From the NCBI GenBank assembly GCA_019422525.1, contig JAHZDE010000001.1, positions 248,001 through 312,000 on the forward strand: a stretch of DNA of 64,000 nucleotides, given 5' to 3'. This stretch comes from Clostridiales bacterium. GTDB lineage: Bacteria > Bacillota > Clostridia > Oscillospirales > Acutalibacteraceae. The notes under the pieces were generated by a model that was not told the DNA's origin, made no database searches, and worked only from the letters and a program-made list of their open reading frames with translations. A program made the translations under genes and the position numbers. Below, one piece after another: positions 15,964 to 24,294 of this stretch (positions are counted from its first letter, which is position 1; each line of letters begins with the position of its first letter).

Positions 15964-17826
15964 TTATACGCATAGATTTTTCATGGAAGCTCGGCTTTCA
16001 TCGGGAGGCTCCCGGTGAGCCTCTAAACGAAGGGTAACAGTTGTACCAATATCTGGCTCACTATGAATTTCAAGACCATATCTTTTTCCATAATACAATT
16101 GAATACGTTTGTTGACATTATAAAGACCAATAATTGCCCGACTTCCTGAGCGGACTTCTTCTTCAGCAGAAAGTATTTGCTGTACAAGCTCACGGCTCAT
16201 TCCAACTCCATCATCGCGTACTTCAATAATCAGGTCACCGTCCTGTTCTTGAATTTCCACACAAACATTGCCTCGATCAATTTTTTCTTCTATTCCGTGG
16301 ACAATGGCATTTTCTGCGATGGGCTGTATCAGAAGTTTAGGTAAATAGATGTCCATCACGCTTTCAGGCGCAATAATTTCTACATCCAATTTATCGCAAT
16401 ATCGCACCTTTTGAATACTGAAATATCGACGCAGATTTTCCACTTCTTCCCGCATGGTGATGAATACTCGGCTGGATAAGCTAAAACGCATCAACTTTCC
16501 AAGGGCAACGGTCATTTCTCCTACTTCCCGATTACCATTTTCTCGCGCCATCCAATTGATTGTTTCCAGAGTATTATAAAGAAAATGTGGGTTGATTTGC
16601 ATTTGCAGGGATTTCAATTCGGCTTCCTGATTTAAAAGCTGCTGATGATAGACCGTTTCCATTAAGTGGTTCATATCCTTTACCATGGTGTTAAAGGACT
16701 TACTCAAACTACTGATTTCATCGTCTGCGTCAATAATACAATTTACCTGAAAATCTCCTTGTCCAAATTTTTTCATGGATTCAGATAACCGTACTAAAGG
16801 CGCGGTCAAGGTTTTACTCACGCGGAAAGAGATGATGGCAATCAGGATGATAACAATCAGTGCCATACCCGTAAAAATTTTTTGCAAGGTCTGAATATCC
16901 TGCATATAATAACTGGCTGGAACTGTCAGAATCATTCGCCAACTGTTGGAGAGAGATTCACTTTCATAGAGATAATGTCCCTGATTATCCATGGTTACAT
17001 ATCCCGGTTTTGTACTTTCCAGGACTTCTGATACATCATCGGTTTCGAGAAGTTTTCCTAATTGATTTTTATCCTTACTGGAGACAATCCGTCCTTCCCC
17101 ATCTACAATACAAGCATCGCCATCCTGTGTACATTGAAGATGATTATAAATATTGCAAATATATTCCTCATTTACAATCACCACAATACATCCCAGCCTT
17201 TTTTGTGTGGAAAGCTGATTCATGCTGCGGCCAACAATGATGGTTCCGGGTGTTTGGGTATTCAAAAAACTGATGGGTTTTCCTTTTTCATTTCGAATTT
17301 TTTCTAATGCATCTTCCGAAAAAGGATAATTTTTTCTATTTTTAGAATAGGTAAAGACAGTTCCGTTTTCGGTGACAATAGAAATTGCCAATACTTCCTG
17401 GCGAATCAAAGCATAAGAGGAAATCTGCTCTTGAATTTCTTTAGTCAGTTGATAGCTGGTGTATTGGTCAAGAGTATCGATATTATTAGCGGCGGCAATG
17501 TTGTTTTGTAATTCCAGATTTCCCACCATGCTCAAGGTAATATCTTCCCATTGGTACACAGCATCGTCTACACGGGAAATCGTAATTTCCGAAATGTCAT
17601 GCAGATACTCCTGCGTTTTTTTATCGATGATATTACTGGATTCACGCAAACAGGACAAAATGATAAAGGTAACAGGTATGATTACAAACCCTAAAATCAG
17701 TAGCATTACCTTTGTACGAAAATGCCGCGGTCTGTATGGGGGAAACCATTTAATGGTTTTCAATTTCTTCCAAAAATTTTGCAAGTGGATTCGCTGCACT
17801 TTTTCCCGCTCTCCTCTTATATTCAT
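15964..17826 (-). CDS. YesM-type sensor histidine kinase
   Basis: Membrane sensor kinase of about 620 residues. A first transmembrane helix (about 41-61, VMLLILGFVIIPVTFIILSC), a large extracellular sensing part of Cache type, a second helix (about 318-338), HAMP, the phosphoacceptor box QMQINPHFLYNTLETINWMA (His near residue 405) and an ATPase domain with N-box QPIAENAIVHG and G-box DDGVGM. It overlaps the regulator gene by 77 bases from this start; a weaker TTG at 17763 is an alternative. Last gene of the leftward set solute-binding protein - regulator - kinase; likely senses an extracellular sugar. Confidence 0.9.
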   Translation of the reverse strand: MNIRGEREKVQRIHLQNFWKKLKTIKWFPPYRPRHFRTKVMLLILGFVIIPVTFIILSCLRESSNIIDKKTQEYLHDISEITISRVDDAVYQWEDITLSMVGNLELQNNIAAANNIDTLDQYTSYQLTKEIQEQISSYALIRQEVLAISIVTENGTVFTYSKNRKNYPFSEDALEKIRNEKGKPISFLNTQTPGTIIVGRSMNQLSTQKRLGCIVVIVNEEYICNIYNHLQCTQDGDACIVDGEGRIVSSKDKNQLGKLLETDDVSEVLESTKPGYVTMDNQGHYLYESESLSNSWRMILTVPASYYMQDIQTLQKIFTGMALIVIILIAIISFRVSKTLTAPLVRLSESMKKFGQGDFQVNCIIDADDEISSLSKSFNTMVKDMNHLMETVYHQQLLNQEAELKSLQMQINPHFLYNTLETINWMARENGNREVGEMTVALGKLMRFSLSSRVFITMREEVENLRRYFSIQKVRYCDKLDVEIIAPESVMDIYLPKLLIQPIAENAIVHGIEEKIDRGNVCVEIQEQDGDLIIEVRDDGVGMSRELVQQILSAEEEVRSGSRAIIGLYNVNKRIQLYYGKRYGLEIHSEPDIGTTVTLRLEAHREPPDESRASMKNLCV

Positions 17827-18601
17827 TTGGTGTCATGCCGTAGACTTTTTTAAATACTTGGGTAAAATAATGTTCATCGGAAAATCCGATTCGGTCACAG
17901 ATTTCGAACCCTTTCAAATCTGTAGTAGAAAGGAGCCGGGCCGCATAATACATTCGGATATTCGTAAGAATTTCTAAAAATGTAAATCCGGTTTTTTTCT
18001 TAATAAGTTTACTGACATAACCGGTACTGAAATGCAGTGCTTCTGATAAAGAAACCAAAGAAATTTTTTCTGTATAGTGATCCATGATATAGGCAAGGAT
18101 CGTGGAAATCATATTTTCCTGTTCTGCATCAGCTGGTTCATTTTTCATGAATTCGCCGGATTGCGCTAACAGACGGAAATTATCCAGCTCTTTTTTCTGT
18201 CTATTATCCTCTAATACTTTTTGTTTTTCTTCTTCCAACATTTCTCGAACCCGATTCATACATGCAATCAGCTCATCATCGCCAATGGGTTTCAGCAAAT
18301 AATCAGCAGCTCCCTGTTTTAGTGCTTGTCGGGCATACTCAAACTCACTATACCCAGTTAGGTAGATAATTTTAATAGCGGGATTAAGGGCCAATACCCG
18401 CTCGCTCAGTTCCAAACCATTCATACCAGGCATACGGATGTCTGTAAGGAGAACATCCACCTGTTGTGTTTCAAAAATCTCCAATACTTCCAATGCATTT
18501 TTTGCAACGCCAACGACTTGGAAAGAGTAGTCTTGCCAAGGAACACTTTCCAGTCCTCGGCGGATTATCATTTCGTCGTCTGCAATTACCAGATGATACA
18601 C
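17750..18601 (-). CDS. YesN-type response regulator with AraC DNA-binding domain
   Basis: About 283 residues. Receiver domain starts MYHLVIADDEMIIRRGLES with the acidic pair at 8-9, the phosphoacceptor D54 in LLTDIRMPG and the lysine in YLLKPIG; the C-terminal AraC domain has two helix-turn-helices (LSEALHFSTGYVSKLIKKKTG, ICDRIGFSDEHYFTQVFKKVYG). The frame is open to a TTG at 18625, but AAGGGGG fits the GTG at 18601, giving the family-typical start. Regulates, by inference, the nearby sugar transport and hydrolase genes. Confidence 0.9.
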   Translation of the reverse strand: MYHLVIADDEMIIRRGLESVPWQDYSFQVVGVAKNALEVLEIFETQQVDVLLTDIRMPGMNGLELSERVLALNPAIKIIYLTGYSEFEYARQALKQGAADYLLKPIGDDELIACMNRVREMLEEEKQKVLEDNRQKKELDNFRLLAQSGEFMKNEPADAEQENMISTILAYIMDHYTEKISLVSLSEALHFSTGYVSKLIKKKTGFTFLEILTNIRMYYAARLLSTTDLKGFEICDRIGFSDEHYFTQVFKKVYGMTPNEYKRRAGKSAANPLAKFLEEIENH

Positions 18602-18660
18602 TCTATTAACCCCCTTATTTTTCAAAAAACGAATAAAATCAGTTCTATAAATGGTCCAAA

Positions 18661-19947
18661 TTATGATGCAGCAGCATTTGCAAACAATTGCCTGCTTTTT
18701 TCTTGCAGTGATTGTAAAAGATTTTCAATTTCATCGGAAAAAAGAATTTGCTGTGCGGTTTGATTGATGGCTGTGCCCATCTCTGAGCCAAGCTTTCTAT
18801 CTAACCAGCTTACTCGGATTTTCATTTTTTGGTCTATTGTAATCATGTCAGCCTCCAGTTCGGTTGCTGGGGCATTAGAGGTTTGAGGACGGATAGGAAG
18901 ATACCCACATTGTTGGAGTCCATTCTGGAAGTCTTCTGAACACAGGTTAGACAGGAATTCCCATGCAATATCCGGATGGGTACATGCAGAAGAAATGGCG
19001 TAACACTGGTCAATCGAACCGATACCAATGTTGCTTTCTGTTTTTTCAGATACAGGGAATAAGAATACTCCCAATGTATCACTTGTTTTTTTTGAAATGT
19101 CAGAACACCAGCTTCCTTCCAAATACATAGCAGATTCTCCATCAGAGACACGGTTTAAAGCAGAGATCATTCCAATTTTCAGCATATCCTCATTCAAAAA
19201 TCCGTTTTCTTTCAGAAGTTTCATTTCTTTTGCTGCCTGAAGAACTTTATTATCAGTCCAGGGGATTGTGCCGTTAGTAAGCCCATTGTAAAGCTCTTCT
19301 CCTCCCACCTTGATGAGATATTGTAAAAACAGTTGGCTATATGACCACTGAATAGAGCCGGAAATTTCCAGTGGAGTAATTCCCTTCTTTTTGAAAAAAC
19401 TGCAAGTGTCTAAAAATTGTTCGTAGTTTTCAGGAGGCTCCAAATGGTTTTCTTCAAATAACTGGCGATTATAAAAAACAACTGCTGCGGTTCTTACCAA
19501 AGGCAAAGCATAAATATTTTCCTGAAAGGAAACACTATCAAATATATGCGGCTCTATATTAGCTGTGGCATGGGTGCTTTTTACTTGATCCGTTATGGCA
19601 ATCACTTTTCCACTTTCTACATAACTCTGTAAAAAACCTTCTTCCCAGGTAAAAAATAAATCAGGTGGTTCGTCAATAGCCATACTGAGCGATAGTTGGT
19701 TCTTATAATCTTCTGTGCCATAATTTTGAATAACAATCTGAACGGGGCTCTCCTCTTTGCTATTAAATTCTTCAACAGCTTGGGTAAACTTAGACAGCAT
19801 GGTACCGGTAGATACTGTTGTCATTACCAATTCTTCCTTGGCAATAGGCTCTTCATTAGGTGCCTCTGACTCCTGAAACGTAAGATTGCAGGCGGTCGTA
19901 AAAAGCATTAGCGATGCACATAATACTATGATACCTTTGTTTTTCAT
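18661..19947 (-). CDS. Extracellular solute-binding lipoprotein (sugar type), linked to the two-component system
   Basis: A 428-residue family 1 solute-binding protein. Signal peptide with lipobox LFTTAC (Cys20); then TGTMLSKFTQAVEEFN, DEPPDLFFTWEEG, MYLEGSW and WEFLSNL segments typical of sugar-binding proteins. There are no permease genes beside it; instead it precedes the YesN/YesM pair by 59 bases. It may present the ligand to the sensor kinase, or share the permeases of the operon at 22.5-25.6 kb. GGGAGGG precedes the ATG. Confidence 0.88.
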   Translation of the reverse strand: MKNKGIIVLCASLMLFTTACNLTFQESEAPNEEPIAKEELVMTTVSTGTMLSKFTQAVEEFNSKEESPVQIVIQNYGTEDYKNQLSLSMAIDEPPDLFFTWEEGFLQSYVESGKVIAITDQVKSTHATANIEPHIFDSVSFQENIYALPLVRTAAVVFYNRQLFEENHLEPPENYEQFLDTCSFFKKKGITPLEISGSIQWSYSQLFLQYLIKVGGEELYNGLTNGTIPWTDNKVLQAAKEMKLLKENGFLNEDMLKIGMISALNRVSDGESAMYLEGSWCSDISKKTSDTLGVFLFPVSEKTESNIGIGSIDQCYAISSACTHPDIAWEFLSNLCSEDFQNGLQQCGYLPIRPQTSNAPATELEADMITIDQKMKIRVSWLDRKLGSEMGTAINQTAQQILFSDEIENLLQSLQEKSRQLFANAAAS

Positions 19948-20247
19948 AGCAATCCCTCCCTTTTAGGTTTCCGTGACAAGTATTCAAGGTATCCGCGCTG
20001 ACGATATCTTCGTTCTTCATCATGTACTTTCTCAATATAACTACTTTCATTATAGCTTTGACTTTTTCCAACCACAAGAATATTTTAAAATAGGGAAATA
20101 TTTCCAATTTAAAGGGATACATTTGGAAAAGAGGTTAAATTTTTCATTTTTTTGGTTCGTTTCGTCCCTTTTATTCGGCGGAGTTTCTATCTATTATGAA
20201 ATAAGAAGAAAAAATCTGTCGATTTTCGTAGTAAAGGAGAATGTATC
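19948..20247. promoter_or_regulatory. Divergent intergenic region
   Basis: AT-rich spacer between the solute-binding gene (leftward) and the lipoprotein gene (rightward). A leftward promoter is visible: TTGTGG (20077-20072), 17 bases, TATAAT (20054-20049). I cannot place a convincing rightward promoter. GGGAAATATTTCC at 20093-20105 is a near-palindrome and could be an operator. Confidence 0.5.
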
Positions 20248-21627
20248 ATGAATCAAAGACTCAAATATGCACTACTTCTGTCCGCAGCCTGTTTTCTGCC
20301 AATTCTGTCTGGATGCGGTGGAACAGCAGATATTCCAGAGCGGGAAAGTTCGCCCAGTGTTCTGTTGGAGAAGGTACAGGAACAAACAGAATCACTTTCC
20401 TCTTATATAGGACACCTTTCGGCTCAAATGGAGCTGAAACAGCAAGAAAATAAGTTGCGTTCTGGGTTGGATTATACGATTGAATATTCTAATAATCCGG
20501 AATTTCTCCATGTAACCGGTACATTAGCCAATGAACTGCCTGATTCACAGGAAGATGCACAGGAAGTCCAGGTAGAATCCTATATGGTAACAGATGGGGA
20601 AGAGAGCAAGATGTATACGCTCACAAATGATTCCTGGCTGGAAGAGAGTGCGGACGAAAATGAAAGTGATGTACAATGTTTAGCATTATTCCAACCTGTG
20701 TTCGATCAGTCGGATTCATTCCAAATAGAAGATGGCTGGGAAACGTTTGATGGGGAATCCGTATATTCCCTCAACGGGTCGGTTAGCGGAGAAGAGGTTA
20801 CACCGTGGATTCAGGTGCTTACTGGAAGCGACGTTGAGAAAATAGATGATGGGGTTTCGGCAGAGGTTTCACTATACATTTATCAGGATGCTCGTCCGGC
20901 ACGTTTATCTATAGAGATTTCTGATGGTAATAATCAGTTGAGCGAGATTTTGGGATACGAAAATACAGAGATTGAAAATTTATCCATTATCTGGGAAACG
21001 GTTTCCTTTGATCCGCCGGAGTCCTGTTCTGTCCCGGAAGATGTGTTGGAATCAGCTCGTCTGAACGAAATTTACCAGCATGTAGTGAGTGATCAGACCA
21101 ATAGAGAACTGGAGAAGGATGAGGATGGAGACTATATCTTAGGAGATTTCTATCAGAATCAGTATACGGTTTCGGTGTCCCCCAGAAGCCAAATGACCAT
21201 TGATGAAGAGAACTCCGGGAGTGGATGGCTGTATTTTACCTATGATACCGATGAAGGAAATTTAACGGGTACTTATTATTTAATGCCGGTAACAGATGAA
21301 TATGGGACTTCTGCTATAACTGCGGAGCTGGATGATTATTATGATTCTCTCAGCGCCTATGAAGGTAGCGAAGTAACACGCTTGGATGAACTACTCCCTA
21401 TGGAAATTGATGGCCATGAAACAGTCATGGACCGGATTGACTATCGTTTCCCGGAGGAAGGATATCATGGCTCAATGCGCAACTATTGTATGGTAGTTGA
21501 CGAGGTGGACGGACTGGTGGTGCAATGTGTGGTAACAGAAATTCTATATGAAGAAGATACTGCTCCCCTGTTTACCGACGAAGAGCTGGCAGAAGAATTG
21601 CTTTCTGGTATTACAGTTACTCAATAA
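20248..21627 (+). CDS. Lipoprotein of unknown function
   Basis: A 459-residue acidic protein with signal peptide MNQRLKYALLLSAACFLPIL and lipobox LSGC (Cys22-23 region), so exported and lipid-anchored. The N-terminal third resembles in layout the LppX/LolA-like fold lipoproteins of Firmicutes (LEKVQEQTESLSSYIGHLSAQ, then beta-rich text), and the rest is beta-rich with many Asp/Glu/Tyr. No enzymatic motif is visible. AAGGAG precedes the ATG; a terminator follows. It lies between the sensory set and the sugar transporter, but a link is only positional. Confidence 0.75.
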   Translation: MNQRLKYALLLSAACFLPILSGCGGTADIPERESSPSVLLEKVQEQTESLSSYIGHLSAQMELKQQENKLRSGLDYTIEYSNNPEFLHVTGTLANELPDSQEDAQEVQVESYMVTDGEESKMYTLTNDSWLEESADENESDVQCLALFQPVFDQSDSFQIEDGWETFDGESVYSLNGSVSGEEVTPWIQVLTGSDVEKIDDGVSAEVSLYIYQDARPARLSIEISDGNNQLSEILGYENTEIENLSIIWETVSFDPPESCSVPEDVLESARLNEIYQHVVSDQTNRELEKDEDGDYILGDFYQNQYTVSVSPRSQMTIDEENSGSGWLYFTYDTDEGNLTGTYYLMPVTDEYGTSAITAELDDYYDSLSAYEGSEVTRLDELLPMEIDGHETVMDRIDYRFPEEGYHGSMRNYCMVVDEVDGLVVQCVVTEILYEEDTAPLFTDEELAEELLSGITVTQ

Positions 21628-21652
21628 CGCAGAGGTATTTGAAAAACCGGTA

Positions 21653-21680
21653 GGGTCTCTCCATATGGAGAGACCCTTTT
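21653..21680. terminator. Terminator between the lipoprotein and DUF624 genes
   Basis: GGGTCTCTCC / GGAGAGACCC, perfect 10-bp stem with ATAT loop, then TTTT; usable from both sides. Confidence 0.85.
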
Positions 21681-21694
21681 ATATCATAAAATGA

Positions 21695-22333
21695 TTAAGA
21701 TTCAGCCGTGTCTATCTTTTCTACTCGGTGGAAAACCCGGCAGATAAAAAACGAAATGCCATAGGCCGTACCTGAAATTCCAAGAGAAATCCAGATTGCC
21801 ATAATGATATTAAAAGCATCCTGAAACAGTGCCAGCAAAAGGAAGGGGGACACAGCAATTACCAACAGTAGCAGGCTATAAGGAAGATACCGCAGTGACA
21901 GATAAAAAGAGTTATACAGCAGGCCTTTGATACTGTTTTGATACCGGCTTTGCATGGGGAAGAGATATAGAAATGCCAAAATCAATAGGATCAGTACCGC
22001 TGCTTCTATCAACTGAAGTGTCCTTCCCAAACTGGAGTCCATAGAACGCGCAGCTGAAAAGAAAAACCAAATCCAGGCGCCGATCGCTGCGCAGATAATC
22101 CAAAGAATCGTAGCCTGTTTAAAATTTCGAAGAAACGCAGAAAAGTAAGGCTTGATTACATATCCTTCCTCTCCGGCGACTATTTTCATGGTAATTGTGT
22201 ATAAGGCAGAGGTAGAAGCGCCAATGGTAACCAGCGGTATGCTCGTCAAAATCCAGAGAATGTTCAGAAGAACCAAATCTCCCAGCAGCGATAAAAACCG
22301 GAACAGTCCGCCATCATAACGAAATACTTTCAT
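21695..22333 (-). CDS. DUF624 (YesL-like) membrane protein
   Basis: About 212 residues with five or so transmembrane segments and the DUF624 opening MKVFRYDGGLFRFLSLLGDL ... LWILTSIPLVTIGASTSALY. Proteins of this family are regularly encoded with sugar ABC importers, as here, but their role is not established. AGGTGAT is positioned for the ATG at 22333; a GTG three codons upstream is less likely. It is separated from the permease gene by 161 bases containing a long stem-loop. Confidence 0.85.
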   Translation of the reverse strand: MKVFRYDGGLFRFLSLLGDLVLLNILWILTSIPLVTIGASTSALYTITMKIVAGEEGYVIKPYFSAFLRNFKQATILWIICAAIGAWIWFFFSAARSMDSSLGRTLQLIEAAVLILLILAFLYLFPMQSRYQNSIKGLLYNSFYLSLRYLPYSLLLLVIAVSPFLLLALFQDAFNIIMAIWISLGISGTAYGISFFICRVFHRVEKIDTAES

Positions 22334-22401
22334 AGTGATCACCTGTCTGTCTGGCGCGCCGAAGGCACACCTATAAATAAGTTTTAGTATATATGCAGAT
22401 A

Positions 22402-22468
22402 CGCTATAGAGCCGGTACAGCCGTCCATTTTATATACAAGGGAGAGGCTTTTTAGCGGCTCTACAGCG
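22402..22468 (-). other. Long-range stem-loop between permease and DUF624 genes
   Basis: CGCTATAGAGCCG (22402-22414) pairs with CGGCTCTACAGCG (22456-22468), 13 bp with one mismatch around a 41-base loop. No T-run follows, so processing or stability is more likely than termination. Confidence 0.5.
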
Positions 22469-22494
22469 TAAATGACAATCGTGTTGGATACATT

Positions 22495-23334
22495 TCATCC
22501 TTTGACAGCACCCATTGCAACACCTTTGGTAATATGTTTGTTTAGAATTATATAAATCAGAATAGCAGGAGCTGCGGAAAGCGCCATGACAGCAAACTGT
22601 ACCGCATAGTTTGAAGAATATTGTCCGGTAAATTCCAAAATACAAAACGGAAGAGTCTTCCAGGTTGGGCTGCTCAGATAAGTGGAGGCCATGATAAATT
22701 CGTTCCAGTTGTTGAGGTAAGTCATAATTGAAACAGTGGCAATAGAAGCTTTCATCAGAGGAGTGATGATGATAAAGACAATGCGGTAGATGCCGCATCC
22801 GTCCATCAAAGCTGCTTCTTCCAACTCTTTGGGAATTGACTGCATAAAGCTGGAGGTTAAAAAGAAACCTTGTGGGAGTGAAAATGCCACATAAGGGATT
22901 AACAAGGCAAACAAGGTGTCCATAATTCCCATCCGGTCATAAATCAGAAAGTTTGGCAGCAAAGTAGCATGAATCGGAATCATCATGCCCATTACCAATA
23001 ATACCCGCACCAGCCCTTTGAGTTTCCATATCATCCGATTGCAGGCAAATGACGCCATAATAGAGATAACCAAGACCAAGACAACCGCCAATGTGTTAAT
23101 AAACAGGCTGTTGCGGAAATACAGCAGGAAGTTGCCGTCAATAAAAGCAGCTGCATAGTTTCCCCATTGAATTTCTTCCGGCCAAATCAAAATCCCACTG
23201 GTAAACAACTCGTTGCTTTTGGCAAGAGAGAAATCCAGCAGCCACACCAGCGGAAACAACTGGATAAAGGCCAGACAGGCCAGCAAAAAGATTTGAACCC
23301 ATTTGAGGACAGGGTTTTTTGTTTTATACATCAT
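22495..23334 (-). CDS. Carbohydrate ABC transporter permease, MalG type
   Basis: A 279-residue inner-membrane subunit with six predicted transmembrane segments. The EAA loop that contacts the ATPase is EAALMDGCGIYRIVFIIITP. The N-terminus MMYKTKNPVLKWVQIF and the C-terminal KGVAMGAVKG are typical of this class. GAGGAGG precedes the start; it follows the MalF-type gene by 15 bases. No ATPase gene is present in the operon, so a shared MsmK-like ATPase elsewhere is expected. Confidence 0.93.
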   Translation of the reverse strand: MMYKTKNPVLKWVQIFLLACLAFIQLFPLVWLLDFSLAKSNELFTSGILIWPEEIQWGNYAAAFIDGNFLLYFRNSLFINTLAVVLVLVISIMASFACNRMIWKLKGLVRVLLVMGMMIPIHATLLPNFLIYDRMGIMDTLFALLIPYVAFSLPQGFFLTSSFMQSIPKELEEAALMDGCGIYRIVFIIITPLMKASIATVSIMTYLNNWNEFIMASTYLSSPTWKTLPFCILEFTGQYSSNYAVQFAVMALSAAPAILIYIILNKHITKGVAMGAVKG

Positions 23335-23349
23335 GCGTTGTTTCCCTCC

Positions 23350-24222
23350 TCAAGCTTGTTTTTCAGCAAATACGCGATTCATAATCAAGGTAGCCAATAA
23401 ACATACCACGACAAATGCTACGCTGATTGCGCTGCCATAGCCATATTTAAACGAGCTGAACGCCTGTTTGTAAAGATAGTTGGCCAGAAACTGTGTTTCA
23501 TTTCCAGGTCCGCCGTTTGTCATCAGATAAACAGTTTCCATCTGCTTTAAAGCTGTGATAATAGCCATAGTTACATTTACCTGGATAACAGGCTTCATCA
23601 GCGGAAGGGTAATGCTGAAAAAGGTACGGGTACCGCTGGCACCGTCAATCACTGCAGCCTCGTACATAACGGGATCGATGTTTTTTACACCGGTATAATA
23701 GATCAGCATGCCCCAGCCAAATCCATGCCAGATTAACACGACCAATACCGACCAAATAGCGGTTCCGGAACCCAGCCAGTTAAAATGCTGATTGTTTCCA
23801 AACAGTTCTGCAATTTTGTTCAGCAAACCAAAATTGGGGTTATAGATAAATTTCCATAGGTAAGCGATAACCGCTACCGAGATAACATTGGGGATGAAGT
23901 AGATACAGCGGAGAAGTCCTTCGGTTTTTCCCTGAAGGCGGTCAAGCTTGACAGCCACCAGCATAGCCAACGGATGCTGAATAAAGATAAATCCAGCTGC
24001 CAGGATCAGGGAATTGAGCAGAGAGCGCCAGAAAGTTTCGTCCGCAAAAAGTGTTTTGTAATTTTCTAAGCCGTTAAATACGGCCTCTCCCATACCTGAA
24101 TACTCTGTAAAGCTGTAGTAAACACTCAGGCAAATGGGAAACAGAATCGCAACCAGAAACATCAACAGACCTGGTGCTACCAGACTGAGGATGACCCATT
24201 TGTTTTTGTATAGCTTTTCCAT
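23350..24222 (-). CDS. Carbohydrate ABC transporter permease, MalF type
   Basis: A 290-residue six-helix permease. Typical features are YYSFTEYSGMGEAVFNGLENYKTLF near the N-terminus and the EAA loop EAAVIDGASGTRTFFSITLP. It forms the channel with the MalG-type partner encoded next. GGGGGACACT precedes the ATG; a GC-rich hairpin separates it from the solute-binding gene. Confidence 0.93.
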   Translation of the reverse strand: MEKLYKNKWVILSLVAPGLLMFLVAILFPICLSVYYSFTEYSGMGEAVFNGLENYKTLFADETFWRSLLNSLILAAGFIFIQHPLAMLVAVKLDRLQGKTEGLLRCIYFIPNVISVAVIAYLWKFIYNPNFGLLNKIAELFGNNQHFNWLGSGTAIWSVLVVLIWHGFGWGMLIYYTGVKNIDPVMYEAAVIDGASGTRTFFSITLPLMKPVIQVNVTMAIITALKQMETVYLMTNGGPGNETQFLANYLYKQAFSSFKYGYGSAISVAFVVVCLLATLIMNRVFAEKQA

Positions 24223-24252
24223 AGTGTCCCCCTGTTCTTGATGATGAGAGTA

Positions 24253-24274
24253 CAGGCCGGGAAAACCCGGCCTG
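24253..24274 (-). other. GC-rich hairpin downstream of the solute-binding protein gene
   Basis: CAGGCCGGG / CCCGGCCTG, perfect 9-bp stem with AAAA loop in the 72-base gap. No T-run on the minus strand. Position fits a 3' stabiliser of the binding-protein message. Confidence 0.6.
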
Positions 24275-24294
24275 CTTGGAAAATGTAAGTTCCA

